This document shows positions 1 through 9,599 of a stretch of DNA of 64,000 bases, one piece after another. The DNA is taken from contig OY781533.1 in NCBI GenBank assembly GCA_963677015.1, positions 744,001 to 808,000 of the forward strand, in the 5' to 3' direction. Numbering within the stretch: the stretch's first letter is position 1; every line of letters begins with the position of its first letter. Source of the stretch: G963556115 sp963677015 (lineage in GTDB: Bacteria; Planctomycetota; SZUA-567). A model generated the notes under the pieces. It was given only the letters and a program-made list of their open reading frames with translations. It was not told the DNA's origin and did no database searches. The position numbers and the translations under genes are program-made.

Positions 1-137
1 GAGATCAGACGCAGGTCGTTGGAAATAAAATCATCAATATACAAACTGTATACTACCCAGAACAGACTGGCTACTATAACCGCTCTGAGCAGTGAATCCT
101 GTTTGTTACCTCTTTTACCGCTAGTATTATTCTGCAT
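1..137 (-). CDS. Partial membrane protein, N-terminal 45 residues only
   Basis: An open frame starts at an ATG at 137 on the minus strand and runs off the left edge. The first residues (MQNNTSGKRGNKQ) are polar and basic, followed by a hydrophobic stretch at about residues 17-36 that looks like a signal anchor or first membrane segment. It begins 19 bases after the stop of the large TPR protein, so the two are probably co-transcribed. Too little is present to name a family. A role linked to the TPR partner is inference from position only. Confidence 0.55.
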   Translation of the reverse strand, partial: MQNNTSGKRGNKQDSLLRAVIVASLFWVVYSLYIDDFISNDLRLI

Positions 138-156
138 AATCCGGTTTTACTGTTCC

Positions 157-3100
157 TTATGGCTGTGGTTCCGCTGTTTCAGGTTTATTTTCCGGTGCAT
201 TATTATTTTGATTTCGACTCGCTTTTTCCGTACTGAATTCTGTTGGTTTCTGCTGGTTTTTTTCTGCGGTCAGATTGGCACGGGCGGTTGTCAGCATCTC
301 GCTAAGGCCGGTGTTATTTCTGAAAGCATCAGGATAACTCTGCTGTAGTTTTACTGTATTCTCCCAATCACCGAAAAAGTTGAAGACCATTGCGGCAGTA
401 TTTACAGCTTTGGAATCTCCGTTCAGTACCTGTGGTAGGTTCTGTGCTGCCTGCAGCAGGAGTTCCTTAATTTTACCATCAACCTTCTGTCCTGATTTCA
501 CGGCTGCGTTTGCGTAGTTATTGAGAATTATAGAGTTCTTCGGCTGCTTTTTGAATGCTTCAAGATAAGCAACTGCAGATATATCCCAGCGCTGCATCTT
601 ATCGGCGAGAATGCCGAAAGAGAAGAGTTCATTAATTTTCAGTTTGCCGCTTTGTAATTCTTCGGTAACTTTATTGTCCTGATGCATCAGCAGTTCCGCT
701 TCAAGCTTAAGGACTGTTGCTGCATCCTGATCCTGTATGGTATTTAAAAGTTTCACTGCTTCCCGGCGTAGATCGTCAGCATTACGGTCGGCTGCGAAGT
801 CAGCGAGAGAAGTGTCTTTCTGCTCCTCCGCCGAACTGTTGAGTTCGCTCATCGCTCTGCTGAAGACGATATCGGAAGTGAGATTTACCACTTCCTCATC
901 CAGTTTATCCGCACTCTTGGAACTTTCAGGTTGTTCTGCTTTTTTGAATTCTTTTTCCAGTATCTTATCACGATCAAGCTGTTTGCTCAGTTCGATAAGC
1001 GCAATCGCCCGCTGCATGGTGATAAATGGATCATTCCGGACTATTTGCAGTGCTTTTTCTGAGGCCTGAGCCGCTTTTATGAATTCCCTTCCGGTTACAT
1101 ATGAGCTGGTAAGTACCTCCATTGCCATGATATTTCTGGGATCCAGACTGAGTACTTTAATGGCCAGGTTAGCTGCGTCTCTGGCTTTTCCATTTGCCAG
1201 CAGCAGCTGGGCCATAATCGTCGTTGCCCGGATATTATCCGGATTGCGGTCGACAATTTGCTCCACCGTTTTCAGCGCTTCCTTATTTTTACCCATGCCA
1301 TTCAATATCAGTGCAAGATTAATGCCGACATCTGCATTATCTGGATTATCCTTTAGAATAGCCTCCAGTTCTGCCTGTGCCTGCTGGAGTTTACCGCTGC
1401 CGGCCAGTACTTTAGCATAAAGGGTTCGATCCTGCGGTGGAATGGTTTTAAGTTTCTCTAACAGCTGGAGCGCTTCTTTATTTTTAGACATAGCGCTAAG
1501 AATTCGTGCTTTGAGTACGGTCTTGTCTGTAGAGTCGTTTTTTACACTTTCCAGACTTTTTAAAGCTTTTTCTGGCTGATTTGAGCGCAGTTCAATATAT
1601 GAGCGTCGCAGCAGAGCCTGATTTTTAAGAATGTCTGCTGCCGTGGATACAAGCAATCTCTGTAATTCTTCTTCAGCACCTCGGCTGTCACCTTGTTGCA
1701 GGCGTAGGTCTGAAAGTAAGAGATATAGTTCTGGATTACGGGGGGCATGTTTTTCCAGAGTATTTACCACTAGTGTGGTTGTTGATCTGTCATTGAGCTG
1801 TAGCGCCAGACGGCCAAGGCTTAGCAGTAAGTCTCTGGTGATGTAACCACGCTTGAGCAGATTTATCATAATACTTTCACTTCTCTGGGGTTCGCCGCTG
1901 GCTAGAAGAGCCTTACTGCGCATAAACTGTACCATTGGGCTGCGGGCAAGGATAATACTGTCAGAACTGAGTCTGTCGAATATCACCAGCGCCTCCTGAT
2001 AATCACCGCTGCGCGTCAGGTTATCTGCTGAAGTCAGTTCAACAACGGGGTTATTCCGCAGTAACTCAGAAGCTATCATGAAGTCTTTATTTTTGGTGGA
2101 GTCGATGTCCGGCTGCTTTATACTGCTAAGCAGATACTTTCCGAAGTAGCGTTCACCTTCCAGCCAGCGTTTTGATCCGGCAGCCAGTTCCTGAAGCCGG
2201 TTTATATCGGTGGTACTCCGTTCGGAAGCGGCAATAAGCAGCAGAATGATACGTGCCTGATGTGTGGTACGGTTATAGTCGGGAAGTTTGAGGCTGTCAG
2301 GGAACTCTGCAATAAGCAGTTCGGCATTTTTGAGAAAAGACTGAGGTGTTGCAGGTTTTTCCGGAGAGGAATTTTCGTTATTATGGTAACTGCTGCAGAA
2401 TTTATTGATCGCTGTTGTTATCTCTTCGAGAAAACGCTGCCGGCTGAACCGGTCAAAGCCGCTGCTGTTTTTTTTGATAAGTTCTTTGAACTGCAAGGAT
2501 GTATATTTCAAAAGTTCACTGGTGATACTGCTATGATTATTGCTTAGATCTTTTGCCATTATTTCAGCAGAAGAGATGTCTGTTATTGCGAACATTTCGG
2601 GAAGTTCTATTGAGTTAAGAATATCTTTGCTATCACTGTTTTTCCCGTAAAAGTAGAGATTCTGTCCATAACGTTCGGTAACTTCGGTTGTATCAAGTCC
2701 CTGCTGCTGCGCTTGCCTGAAGAGATTCTGTGCTTTTGTCATATCATCCAGAGCAAAGTAAAGTTCAGACAGTATAATATAACAGGCGGCATTCATGGTG
2801 CCGGCTTTATTTATTTTTTCTAGAATTTTCAAGGCTTCTTCAGGCTGTTTGAGTCTGAGCAGTGTCTGTGCGTAAAATTCGGCATATATTCCCTGCGGAT
2901 ATTTATTAACCAGTTCTTTTAGAAGTTTTGCGGCTTCAGGAAGCTGCTCCCGTTGATACTTTAGCAGGGCGGTAAGTTCCAGTTTCGCCTGTTCGTCGGT
3001 CAGCTGACCGGCCATATTTTCGAATTGTATCATTTTCTCTTTTTTGGGCAGAGACGAGGTTGCTATCATATTGAGGAATACCAGGGGTTCTTTTTTTCCG

Positions 3101-3387
3101 GTATCCCAGGCTTTATTAAAATAGGTGTATGCCAGTTCATTTTTTCCCAGTTTTTTAGCTGCGATTCCTGTCCAGAGATTGAATTCTGAGTTTTCAGGAT
3201 TTTGTTCACAGGCTTCGGTGAGAAGCTTGAGTGCATTTACATCATCATTGTCTTTCAAGGCTTTTCGACCGCGCCAGAATAGTTCCTCGTTGTGTATTCG
3301 CTGATTTTGGCTCTGTTCTTTATAAAAAAATATGCCTCCGGCACCGACTATTATCAGTGCAGCTAATATAAGAATAATCTTTTTCAT
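157..3387 (-). CDS. Large membrane-anchored TPR-repeat protein
   Basis: This 1076-residue protein starts with a short basic end and one hydrophobic segment (about residues 3-22), so it is exported or anchored with the bulk outside the cytoplasm. The rest is a chain of helix pairs with TPR spacing; clear repeats include the region after NPENSEFNLWTGIAAKKLG near the N-terminus and NPDNADVGINLALILNGMG in the second half. The last 40 residues or so are Gln, Asn, Glu and Pro rich and probably disordered. TPR arrays are protein-binding scaffolds. The general layout resembles large TPR proteins of exopolysaccharide or exosortase loci, but no such partner can be confirmed here. Followed within 19 bases by a membrane protein. 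Confidence 0.8.
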   Translation of the reverse strand: MKKIILILAALIIVGAGGIFFYKEQSQNQRIHNEELFWRGRKALKDNDDVNALKLLTEACEQNPENSEFNLWTGIAAKKLGKNELAYTYFNKAWDTGKKEPLVFLNMIATSSLPKKEKMIQFENMAGQLTDEQAKLELTALLKYQREQLPEAAKLLKELVNKYPQGIYAEFYAQTLLRLKQPEEALKILEKINKAGTMNAACYIILSELYFALDDMTKAQNLFRQAQQQGLDTTEVTERYGQNLYFYGKNSDSKDILNSIELPEMFAITDISSAEIMAKDLSNNHSSITSELLKYTSLQFKELIKKNSSGFDRFSRQRFLEEITTAINKFCSSYHNNENSSPEKPATPQSFLKNAELLIAEFPDSLKLPDYNRTTHQARIILLLIAASERSTTDINRLQELAAGSKRWLEGERYFGKYLLSSIKQPDIDSTKNKDFMIASELLRNNPVVELTSADNLTRSGDYQEALVIFDRLSSDSIILARSPMVQFMRSKALLASGEPQRSESIMINLLKRGYITRDLLLSLGRLALQLNDRSTTTLVVNTLEKHAPRNPELYLLLSDLRLQQGDSRGAEEELQRLLVSTAADILKNQALLRRSYIELRSNQPEKALKSLESVKNDSTDKTVLKARILSAMSKNKEALQLLEKLKTIPPQDRTLYAKVLAGSGKLQQAQAELEAILKDNPDNADVGINLALILNGMGKNKEALKTVEQIVDRNPDNIRATTIMAQLLLANGKARDAANLAIKVLSLDPRNIMAMEVLTSSYVTGREFIKAAQASEKALQIVRNDPFITMQRAIALIELSKQLDRDKILEKEFKKAEQPESSKSADKLDEEVVNLTSDIVFSRAMSELNSSAEEQKDTSLADFAADRNADDLRREAVKLLNTIQDQDAATVLKLEAELLMHQDNKVTEELQSGKLKINELFSFGILADKMQRWDISAVAYLEAFKKQPKNSIILNNYANAAVKSGQKVDGKIKELLLQAAQNLPQVLNGDSKAVNTAAMVFNFFGDWENTVKLQQSYPDAFRNNTGLSEMLTTARANLTAEKNQQKPTEFSTEKASRNQNNNAPENKPETAEPQP

Positions 3388-3710
3388 GGAGAATTCCTTA
3401 TTATTGATGTGGTTAATGAATAAAAATCAACCGGATTATACTGTAAAATTTTGAGATGTAAATTTTTTTTTAAGTTAAATGTATTTTGTAATAAAACTGT
3501 TTATTAGCGGTACACTCCGATAATTGCAGGTTGGAAGCTGTCTTTGCAGGTATATTTATGATTTGATTTTTGTTTTGGCGTATTAAGTCTTATCTGGATG
3601 TTTATCTGTGCTTGCAATCTGTGTTTGGGAGTATATTATTAAGTATGTGAAAAATAATGATCACTGAATTATACGAGTTTTGTAACACATACTGTAAGGA
3701 TATACGGGTA
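3388..3710. other. Divergent intergenic region, TPR gene / murJ
   Basis: AT-rich spacer between two divergent genes. It must hold both promoters, but I could not pick a convincing -35/-10 pair. The sequence just before murJ has an AAGGA ribosome site. No RNA gene or repeat seen. Confidence 0.4.
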
Positions 3711-5498
3711 ATGGATGATAAAGAGAGTCAGAAGTATCCGACAATTTTGCGCTCGACCATGGTTATGGCGATTATTACTGCTGTGAGCAGAGTATTGGGT
3801 ATGCTGCGGGATGTCGGTCTGGTATTATTTTTCGGGTCAACGGCCTGGGTTTTAGATGCATTTTACTTTGCGTTTACTATTCCTAATCTTTTTCGCAAAC
3901 TGCTTGGTGAAGGGGCTCTTTCCGCGGCATTTCTGCCGGAGTTTGTGCATTCCCGGGAGCAGGATACGGATTCGGCTGAGTTTGCCAGTTCGGTTCTGAC
4001 GTTATTATTGCTGGTTACCGCGTCAATTGCGGTGGTTGGGAGCCTTGTCTGTTATTTTGTTTCCGGAAGTTCAGCCTTAGATGTCAAGGTGCAGACAGTC
4101 TTGATTCTGCTTTCAATAATGCTGCCATTTGTTGTCTTTATCTGTGTCTCGGCATTGTTGGGGGCGATTCTGCAGAGTTTGAGGGCATTTGCTGTTCCGG
4201 CGGCGATGTCGATAATCCTTAATCTTATGATAATGGCCGGTCTGGGATATATATCTTACTGTTATTGGCCAGGGCAGCTGGATGCGGGGTTTATTCAGAA
4301 GCTTGAAGCTGTACCGGCAGAAATGATCCGTAATGGTGTCTTTGTGGAGAGTATGCATTATGTCGCTTATGCGGTCTTGCTGGCAGGAATTCTGCAGTTG
4401 GCGGTGCAGTATCCGTTAATAAGAGCCAAGGGGGTGAGGCTCGGGTTTAATTTTGATTTTAAAAATCCCCGTCTTATAAAGATTCTTAAAAATATGGCTC
4501 CGACCGCTCTGGGGCTGGGAATTGTACAGTTTAATGTGCTTATTGATAATCTTATTGCCTATTGGCTGTCCCTTGATACTGTAAATGGTGTAAGCCCTTA
4601 TGAGGGGGCGACATCTTATCTGTTTCTCGGCAACCGCCTGATGCAGCTTCCGCTTGGAGTATTTGCTATTGCTGTGGCAACCGCTTCATTTCCGGCGCTA
4701 TCCTCAATGGCTGCAAAAGAGCAGGGCAGGGAGTTTATCCAGACCCTTTTCTCATCGCTGAAAATGCTGCTCTTTGTTATGATACCGGCAGCAGTAGGTA
4801 TGATTACGATAGCTCCTGATATTGTCAGACTTCTTTATCAGACACCGGATCTGGAGTTTAATGATCTGGCGGTTTACCGGACTTCTGCTGTGCTGGTCTG
4901 TCTCTGTGGCGGATTGGTCTTTTTCAGTATGCAGCAATTGCTGGTGCGGGCGTTTTATTCGATGAAAGATTATACTACACCGGTTAAGATTGCTATTGCA
5001 ATGGCAGGATTAAATCTGATGTTGAACCTTATTTTGATTCATGCGCCGGATTTATATCAAAAGTATTACGGTATCAGTACACCTGGAACCTCCGCTGCTT
5101 CCGGTCTCGGCGCTACACGAGTGCTTGGTGAAGCCGGGCTGGCGCTGGCAACGAGCATAACAGCTATCATAAATGTGGTTCTGCTCTGGAATGGACTCAA
5201 GAAAAAAGTAGGAGGAATTGAAAAAGGAACGGTCTGGAATGAAAGGTCTGGTAATTTCTTTTCTACTTTTTCAAAGAGTATTGTGGCATCAGGCTGTATG
5301 GCGTTTATTGTCGTTAAAGTTGGTGAGAGTATGCCTTATGGTCCTGAGTTCTTTTTCAGGCTGGAGAAGGTATTTATCCCAGTGTTGGCGGCATTATTCT
5401 TTTATCCGATGATAAGTGCGATATTTGTTCCTAAAGAATATGAAGCCTTTATGCTGCGGATTAAGGCCAGGGTTAAGAAAAAAGAAAGCGCTGAATGA
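3711..5498 (+). CDS. murJ: Lipid II flippase MurJ
   Basis: MurJ flips the undecaprenyl-linked peptidoglycan precursor lipid II across the inner membrane. The 595-residue product is hydrophobic throughout, with the spacing of about 14 membrane segments. Its N-terminus has the family signature (TAVSRVLGMLRDV, then FRKLLGEGALSAAFLPEF). I chose the ATG at 3711 (MDDKESQKYPTIL) because AAGGA lies 10 bases upstream; an in-frame ATG at 3657 would add 18 residues with no ribosome site. The C-terminal end is basic (RVKKKES). Monocistronic: the stop codon lies inside a strong terminator hairpin. Confidence 0.95.
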   Translation: MDDKESQKYPTILRSTMVMAIITAVSRVLGMLRDVGLVLFFGSTAWVLDAFYFAFTIPNLFRKLLGEGALSAAFLPEFVHSREQDTDSAEFASSVLTLLLLVTASIAVVGSLVCYFVSGSSALDVKVQTVLILLSIMLPFVVFICVSALLGAILQSLRAFAVPAAMSIILNLMIMAGLGYISYCYWPGQLDAGFIQKLEAVPAEMIRNGVFVESMHYVAYAVLLAGILQLAVQYPLIRAKGVRLGFNFDFKNPRLIKILKNMAPTALGLGIVQFNVLIDNLIAYWLSLDTVNGVSPYEGATSYLFLGNRLMQLPLGVFAIAVATASFPALSSMAAKEQGREFIQTLFSSLKMLLFVMIPAAVGMITIAPDIVRLLYQTPDLEFNDLAVYRTSAVLVCLCGGLVFFSMQQLLVRAFYSMKDYTTPVKIAIAMAGLNLMLNLILIHAPDLYQKYYGISTPGTSAASGLGATRVLGEAGLALATSITAIINVVLLWNGLKKKVGGIEKGTVWNERSGNFFSTFSKSIVASGCMAFIVVKVGESMPYGPEFFFRLEKVFIPVLAALFFYPMISAIFVPKEYEAFMLRIKARVKKKESAE

Positions 5499-5516
5499 TT
5501 TCAGCGCTTTCTTTTT
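5484..5516 (+). terminator. Rho-independent terminator of murJ
   Basis: GAAAGCGCTGA pairs with TCAGCGCTTTC and is followed by CTTTTT. The murJ stop codon is within the left arm and loop, so the terminator overlaps the gene end. Confidence 0.85.
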
Positions 5517-5518
5517 AA

Positions 5519-6085
5519 TGGGGACATATAGGATTCTTAGAGCTCTAATTGGTGGTATACCTTTATGTGATCCAGCGTGTTGTCGTAAGACGGGCTGGAA
5601 AGGAATACTCTATGTGTTGTGTTTGTTGTTGTGTTTGTTTGTGTGTGTGTGTGTGTTGTGTTTGTTTGTTTTGTGTAAGAGTTCCCTTCAAATCCTATAT
5701 GTATAAGTCCTATATAAATCCATTTGTCTGTTACAAGTTTATTTTTAATATTCGATAAATTAATATCTTTTATGTTTGCTATTCTATATGAGAATTGCGC
5801 TTTGTCAAGTAGATATTTTTATATTTATTTAAAAAATGTATTAATTATTTGTTGTGTTTTATTTAACGTATTTGTGCGTAGGTGTTTATTGGTTTTTAAA
5901 GTGTTTTGTAAGTAGCTATAAAAAAATATTTATTAAGAATTAATGTTCTGTTTTATAGTATTTTTCATGTAAGATTTGTGTTTGGTTATTATTTATGTTA
6001 ATTTGCTGATTATGCGAGTATTATTACTGATATGTAATTTGAGCATAAGAGTAAAAATGTTAAGTTTCTTGGTTTTTTAGTAATA
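5519..6085. other. Long intergenic region with TG-rich tract
   Basis: Convergent spacer between murJ and rpsI. Positions 5612-5676 are almost pure T and G, including a (TG)n run of about nine units at 5639-5656. The rest is AT-rich. No open frame with a ribosome site, tRNA or structured RNA was found. Confidence 0.5.
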
Positions 6086-6121
6086 TTAAAAAAACAGAGT
6101 TGTGGCACGCCACAACTCTGT
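6086..6121 (-). terminator. Terminator of rplM-rpsI
   Basis: A perfect 12-bp stem (ACAGAGTTGTGG / CCACAACTCTGT, loop CACG) at 6094-6121. On the minus strand it is followed by a run of T residues (poly-A on plus at 6088-6094), as expected for the end of the ribosomal protein operon. Confidence 0.88.
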
Positions 6122-6169
6122 AAAAATATCGTAGAAAAACTTTCTGACAGGATAATATCCTGCAAAGTT

Positions 6170-6568
6170 TTAACGTTTTGAGAACTGGAAGCTCTTTCTT
6201 GCACCTGGCTTACCTGGTTTCTTACGTTCGACCATACGTGGGTCACGTGAAAGGAAGCCATGGTTTCTGAGCAGTGATTCTTTTTCTGGCTCAGCTTTCA
6301 GGAGTGCTCGACCAAGACCCATCATGATAGCGCCAGCCTGACCGGTAGTACCGCCACCACGAACATTGACAAAAATATCATAATCTTTTTCAACATCGAG
6401 GTGCTTCAGTGGACCGATGATAGCTGCCATCTGACGTGGAGTGGTAAAGTAATCGTCACTCTTTTTGCCATTAACAGTAAATTCACCACTACCCTTGCAG
6501 ATTCTGACTCGTGCAATAGAAGCTTTACGTCTGCCGGTACCCCAAATATATTCTTTTGTATCTGCCAT
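6170..6568 (-). CDS. rpsI: 30S ribosomal protein S9 (uS9)
   Basis: The 132-residue product has the S9 hallmarks: YIWGTGRRKASIARVRI at the start, NVRGGGTTGQAGAIMMGLGRAL in the middle and the basic tail ending GARKSFQFSKR. S9 binds 16S rRNA in the head of the small subunit, with its C-terminal tail reaching the P-site tRNA. It starts 2 bases after the rplM stop, the usual L13-S9 operon order, and is followed by a strong terminator. Confidence 0.98.
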   Translation of the reverse strand: MADTKEYIWGTGRRKASIARVRICKGSGEFTVNGKKSDDYFTTPRQMAAIIGPLKHLDVEKDYDIFVNVRGGGTTGQAGAIMMGLGRALLKAEPEKESLLRNHGFLSRDPRMVERKKPGKPGARKSFQFSKR

Positions 6569-6570
6569 TG

Positions 6571-7020
6571 TTATTTTCTCCTTGCGTCAAAGTTGAGTGG
6601 CTTTGGATTCTGTGCTGCATGTGGATGCTCTGAGCCCTGATAAATTTTGAGCTTCTTGAGCATCTGTCTGCCCATCTTGGTCTTAGGGAGCATTCGACGA
6701 ACTGCATTGCGAAGAATGCGGTCTGGATGCTCTTTCTGCATCTCGCTCATTTTTACTTCGGTAAGACCACCGATCCAGCCAGTGTGGTATCTGAATACTT
6801 TGTCACGCATCTTGTTTCCTGTGAGAATCATGCTTTCACAGTTGGTAACAATAACATAATCACCGGTATCAATATAAGGTGTGTAGATTGCTTTGTTCTT
6901 GCCCATTAGAATTGTTGCAATTTCTGCAGCTAGACGACCGACAACCTGATCGGTTCCGTCTGCAATAAACCAGTCTGGTTTGAATGTTGCTGGCGTTGCA
7001 AAAGTTGTTTGTCTCATCAT
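6571..7020 (-). CDS. rplM: 50S ribosomal protein L13 (uL13)
   Basis: About 149 residues with the L13 signatures: DATDQ-type segment (ADGTDQVVGRLAAEIATILMGKNK), the conserved YHTGWIGGLTEVKMSEM stretch and AVRRMLPKTKMGRQMLKKLKIYQGSEHPHAAQNP. L13 is an early-assembly 23S rRNA-binding protein. I place the start at the ATG at 7020 (or 7017), with GAGAAGAG about 10 bases upstream; the TTG at 7029 has almost no spacing. First gene of the L13-S9 operon. Confidence 0.96.
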   Translation of the reverse strand: MMRQTTFATPATFKPDWFIADGTDQVVGRLAAEIATILMGKNKAIYTPYIDTGDYVIVTNCESMILTGNKMRDKVFRYHTGWIGGLTEVKMSEMQKEHPDRILRNAVRRMLPKTKMGRQMLKKLKIYQGSEHPHAAQNPKPLNFDARRK

Positions 7021-7103
7021 TTTAATCAACTCTTCTCTTTTGTTTTTAATAATCTGCTAAAAAATTTTGACTAATTGTATCTTTTTTATATATGTAAAAA
7101 ATA

Positions 7104-7124
7104 TCATCGGGGACAAGCCGATGA
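7104..7124 (-). promoter_or_regulatory. Leader hairpin upstream of rplM, attenuator-like
   Basis: Seven paired bases (TCATCGG / CCGATGA) with a 7-base loop. Read on the minus strand, the stem is followed by TATTTTTT, giving a terminator-like form about 84 bases before the rplM start. Ribosomal protein operons are often autoregulated through leader structures, so this may be an attenuator; that role is inference. Confidence 0.4.
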
Positions 7125-7137
7125 CTTAGAATATATT

Positions 7138-7165
7138 AATTTACTAAATTGTTGCGAATTGTCAA
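7138..7165 (-). promoter_or_regulatory. Predicted promoter for rplM-rpsI
   Basis: On the minus strand TTGACA (7165-7160) is followed after 16 bases by TAAATT (7143-7138). Transcription would start just upstream of the leader hairpin at 7104-7124. Confidence 0.45.
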
Positions 7166-7370
7166 TATGTTTGTGAGATTTTTATTGTTAATGCTTTATA
7201 TTTTCAATAAAAGTTGACTGTCCTGGAGTCATTTAAGTTTGAATTCTTATATCTTATTGCAATAAAAGAATATTCTTTGTAATTTTGCAGGCGGTTATTT
7301 GATAATACAGGATATATAATTATGAACCCTGTGCTGATTATATGTATGTAGTTATAAATAATTAATTATA

Positions 7371-7398
7371 TTGATTTAATTACCTTTAATCTTATAAT
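7371..7398 (+). promoter_or_regulatory. Predicted sigma70-type promoter of metK
   Basis: TTGATT, a 16-base spacer and TATAAT at 7393-7398. The resulting 5' leader is only about 65 bases, too short for the usual SAM-I riboswitch. Confidence 0.5.
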
Positions 7399-7469
7399 TG
7401 TATAGTCAAAATTAACAAATAATGCTGTTTAATTTTTATTATTTTTAATATATGAAAGGTGTACTAATA

Positions 7470-8657
7470 ATGAGTAAGTTAAATGCTCCTCATGTTTTTA
7501 CTTCGGAATCAGTCAGTGAAGGTCATCCAGATAAGGTTTGCGATCAGATTTCAGATGCTATACTTGATGCCTGCTTAGCCGAAGACCGCACCAGCCGTGT
7601 GGCCTGTGAAACTGCCTGTACCACTAATTTTGTACTCAATGCCGGCGAAATTACCTGTAAAGGCTGGGATAATATAGATCCTGAAGCAATCGCGCGTCAG
7701 GTATGTAATGAGATTGGCTATAATCGTGAAGAGTTGGAATTCTGCGATAAGACCTTTGTCTATGAATGCAGAATACACCCTCAGTCTCCTGATATCTCGC
7801 AGGGAGTAACTGCCGGTGAAGGGCTTTATGCTGAGCAGGGTGCCGGCGACCAGGGAATGATGTTCGGGTATGCGACAAATGCGACTCCAGAGCTTATGCC
7901 TGCTCCGATACTGTATAGTCATAAATTACTGGATGTTCTGCAGAAGCTCCGCAAGGATGGAGTTTATCCTTACCTCAGACCGGATAGCAAGTCTCAGGTA
8001 TCTGTAATGCATGAAGATGGTAAGCCAAAGGCTATTACCAGTGTGGTTATTTCACATCAGACAGATGATATCAGTCTTGATGCAATAAGAAAAGATATGA
8101 TTGAGGTTATTAAAGAGACTTTGGATCCTACTGGATTACTGACTCCGGATACCGAGTATTTTGTTAATCCAACCGGAAAATTTGTGATTGGCGGACCGCA
8201 CGGTGATGCTGGTCTGACCGGTAGAAAAATTATAGTTGACACTTATGGTGGTGTGGGTTCACATGGTGGTGGTGCTTTCTCAGGTAAGGATCCTACAAAA
8301 GTAGACCGTTCCGCTGCTTATTTTGCGCGTTATGTAGCCAAAAATCTTGTTGCGGCCGGAGTGGCTGATAAATGTGAGATTCAGGTGGCTTATGCAATCG
8401 GTGTCGCCAAGCCTTTATCTATTAATGTGTCGTTCTACGGTACAGGAAATAAGGAAGAGGAAGATGTTCAGAAGATTCTTCAGAGCGGTGAGATCTTTGA
8501 TTTCCGTCCTGCTGTAATTGAAGATGTTCTTACTCTGCGTGATCCTGCGGGTTGGAGTTATCGTGATACTGCAGCATATGGTCATTTTGGACGTGATATC
8601 TTCCCTTGGGAGAAACTTGATAAGGTTGAGGCTGTAAAATCTGCACTTGGTCTTTAA
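7470..8657 (+). CDS. metK: S-adenosylmethionine synthetase
   Basis: MetK makes SAM from methionine and ATP. The 395-residue length matches the bacterial family. Seen motifs: FTSESVSEGHPDKVCDQISDAI (ATP and Mg binding), GAGDQGMMFGYA, and the glycine-rich loop GGGAFSGKDPTKVDRS. The ATG at 7470 is preferred, as AAAGG lies about 10 bases upstream; an ATG at 7452 would add six residues. It has its own promoter and terminator, so it is monocistronic. No SAM-sensing riboswitch is visible in the short leader. Confidence 0.97.
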   Translation: MSKLNAPHVFTSESVSEGHPDKVCDQISDAILDACLAEDRTSRVACETACTTNFVLNAGEITCKGWDNIDPEAIARQVCNEIGYNREELEFCDKTFVYECRIHPQSPDISQGVTAGEGLYAEQGAGDQGMMFGYATNATPELMPAPILYSHKLLDVLQKLRKDGVYPYLRPDSKSQVSVMHEDGKPKAITSVVISHQTDDISLDAIRKDMIEVIKETLDPTGLLTPDTEYFVNPTGKFVIGGPHGDAGLTGRKIIVDTYGGVGSHGGGAFSGKDPTKVDRSAAYFARYVAKNLVAAGVADKCEIQVAYAIGVAKPLSINVSFYGTGNKEEEDVQKILQSGEIFDFRPAVIEDVLTLRDPAGWSYRDTAAYGHFGRDIFPWEKLDKVEAVKSALGL

Positions 8658-8674
8658 TAAATATAGTTTTTCAA

Positions 8675-8714
8675 TTAATAAACGGGGCGCTTATTTAAGC
8701 GCTCCGTTTATTAA
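8675..8714 (+). terminator. Terminator of metK
   Basis: AATAAACGGGGCGCTT pairs with AAGCGCTCCGTTTATT (one G-U pair) around a 4-base loop. The AT-rich base of the stem supplies the T-rich 3' side. Confidence 0.75.
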
Positions 8715-8946
8715 TATATTATTCTGTTAATTTATTATGCCGTTGTAAGCGGGTTCAGCACTAACTGCAAAGCGCTGGCTGATATAAAATTCAGTATATC
8801 ACAGTAAATTTTAGTAATTAAGTTCAGGTGGTTGCTGGAATCAGACGGCTGAGATGATAGGTTGTCAGAAAGTCTTTATCGAAAGTATGCGGATTTTAAA
8901 AATAAGTGAAACTGTGCAGTGATTTTCAAAACTGACGACCGGGGTG

Positions 8947-9327
8947 TTATTTAAAACGGAGGACATCTTCGACAGCTTTAATCAGTTCTTCTTCCCGGAA
9001 AGGTTTGCAAAGTACGGATGCGGGTTTTGTCATTTCCGGTTCTTCAAGATCATAATCATCATAACATCCGGTCATAATAATTATTGGCGGAACATCTTTG
9101 AGTTTGTGGGTGTGACGCAGGAATTCAGTGCCGGACATCACCGGCATACGCAAGTCAAGAATAATCAGCGATATATCTTTGCACATGCCCTGGCATTCTT
9201 TGAGCATTTCAAGTGCTTCCATACCATTTCCGGTAGGTATTATATCATAATTATTTGCCAGTAGAAGAAAGCTCACCGAATCCCGGGTTGCACGCTCATC
9301 CTCTACAACCATTATTTTTTCTTTCAT
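8947..9327 (-). CDS. Stand-alone response regulator receiver protein
   Basis: The 126 residues form a single CheY-like receiver domain with no output domain. Acidic pocket residues E9 and D10 (VVEDE), the phosphoacceptor D58 in LDLRMPVMSG, the conserved Thr in IIIMTG and the Lys in LCKPF are all present. Such proteins act in phosphorelays or by protein binding. No kinase is adjacent; the nearest is the hybrid kinase at 40.9-44.1 kb, with no evidence that they pair. GGAG lies 11 bases before the ATG. Confidence 0.9.
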   Translation of the reverse strand: MKEKIMVVEDERATRDSVSFLLLANNYDIIPTGNGMEALEMLKECQGMCKDISLIILDLRMPVMSGTEFLRHTHKLKDVPPIIIMTGCYDDYDLEEPEMTKPASVLCKPFREEELIKAVEDVLRFK

Positions 9328-9599
9328 TAGTTAAAAAACTCCATTTCATTTCAGGTGCTTTTAATCAGTGTATATCATAATAATTATAACTTTTTTATTA
9401 TTATCAGACAAGATATTATTTCGGTCGGTGTTGAAAATTATATTGCGCTCTGTGATTTAGGATCGTTATGAGCGATTAATGGAGTATCTTTCTTGCGTGA
9501 AGTTCATGATTGTCTATAATAATTAGATGTGAACTATAGTTGTGACTTCAGTATTTAAGTTGCTGAATATTTGTTTATTCTTTCATAAAAGGAAAAACC

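Noticed and set aside
7399..7469. SAM riboswitch before metK
   Set aside because: The predicted leader is about 65 bases, with no SAM-I, SAM-II or other known fold visible.
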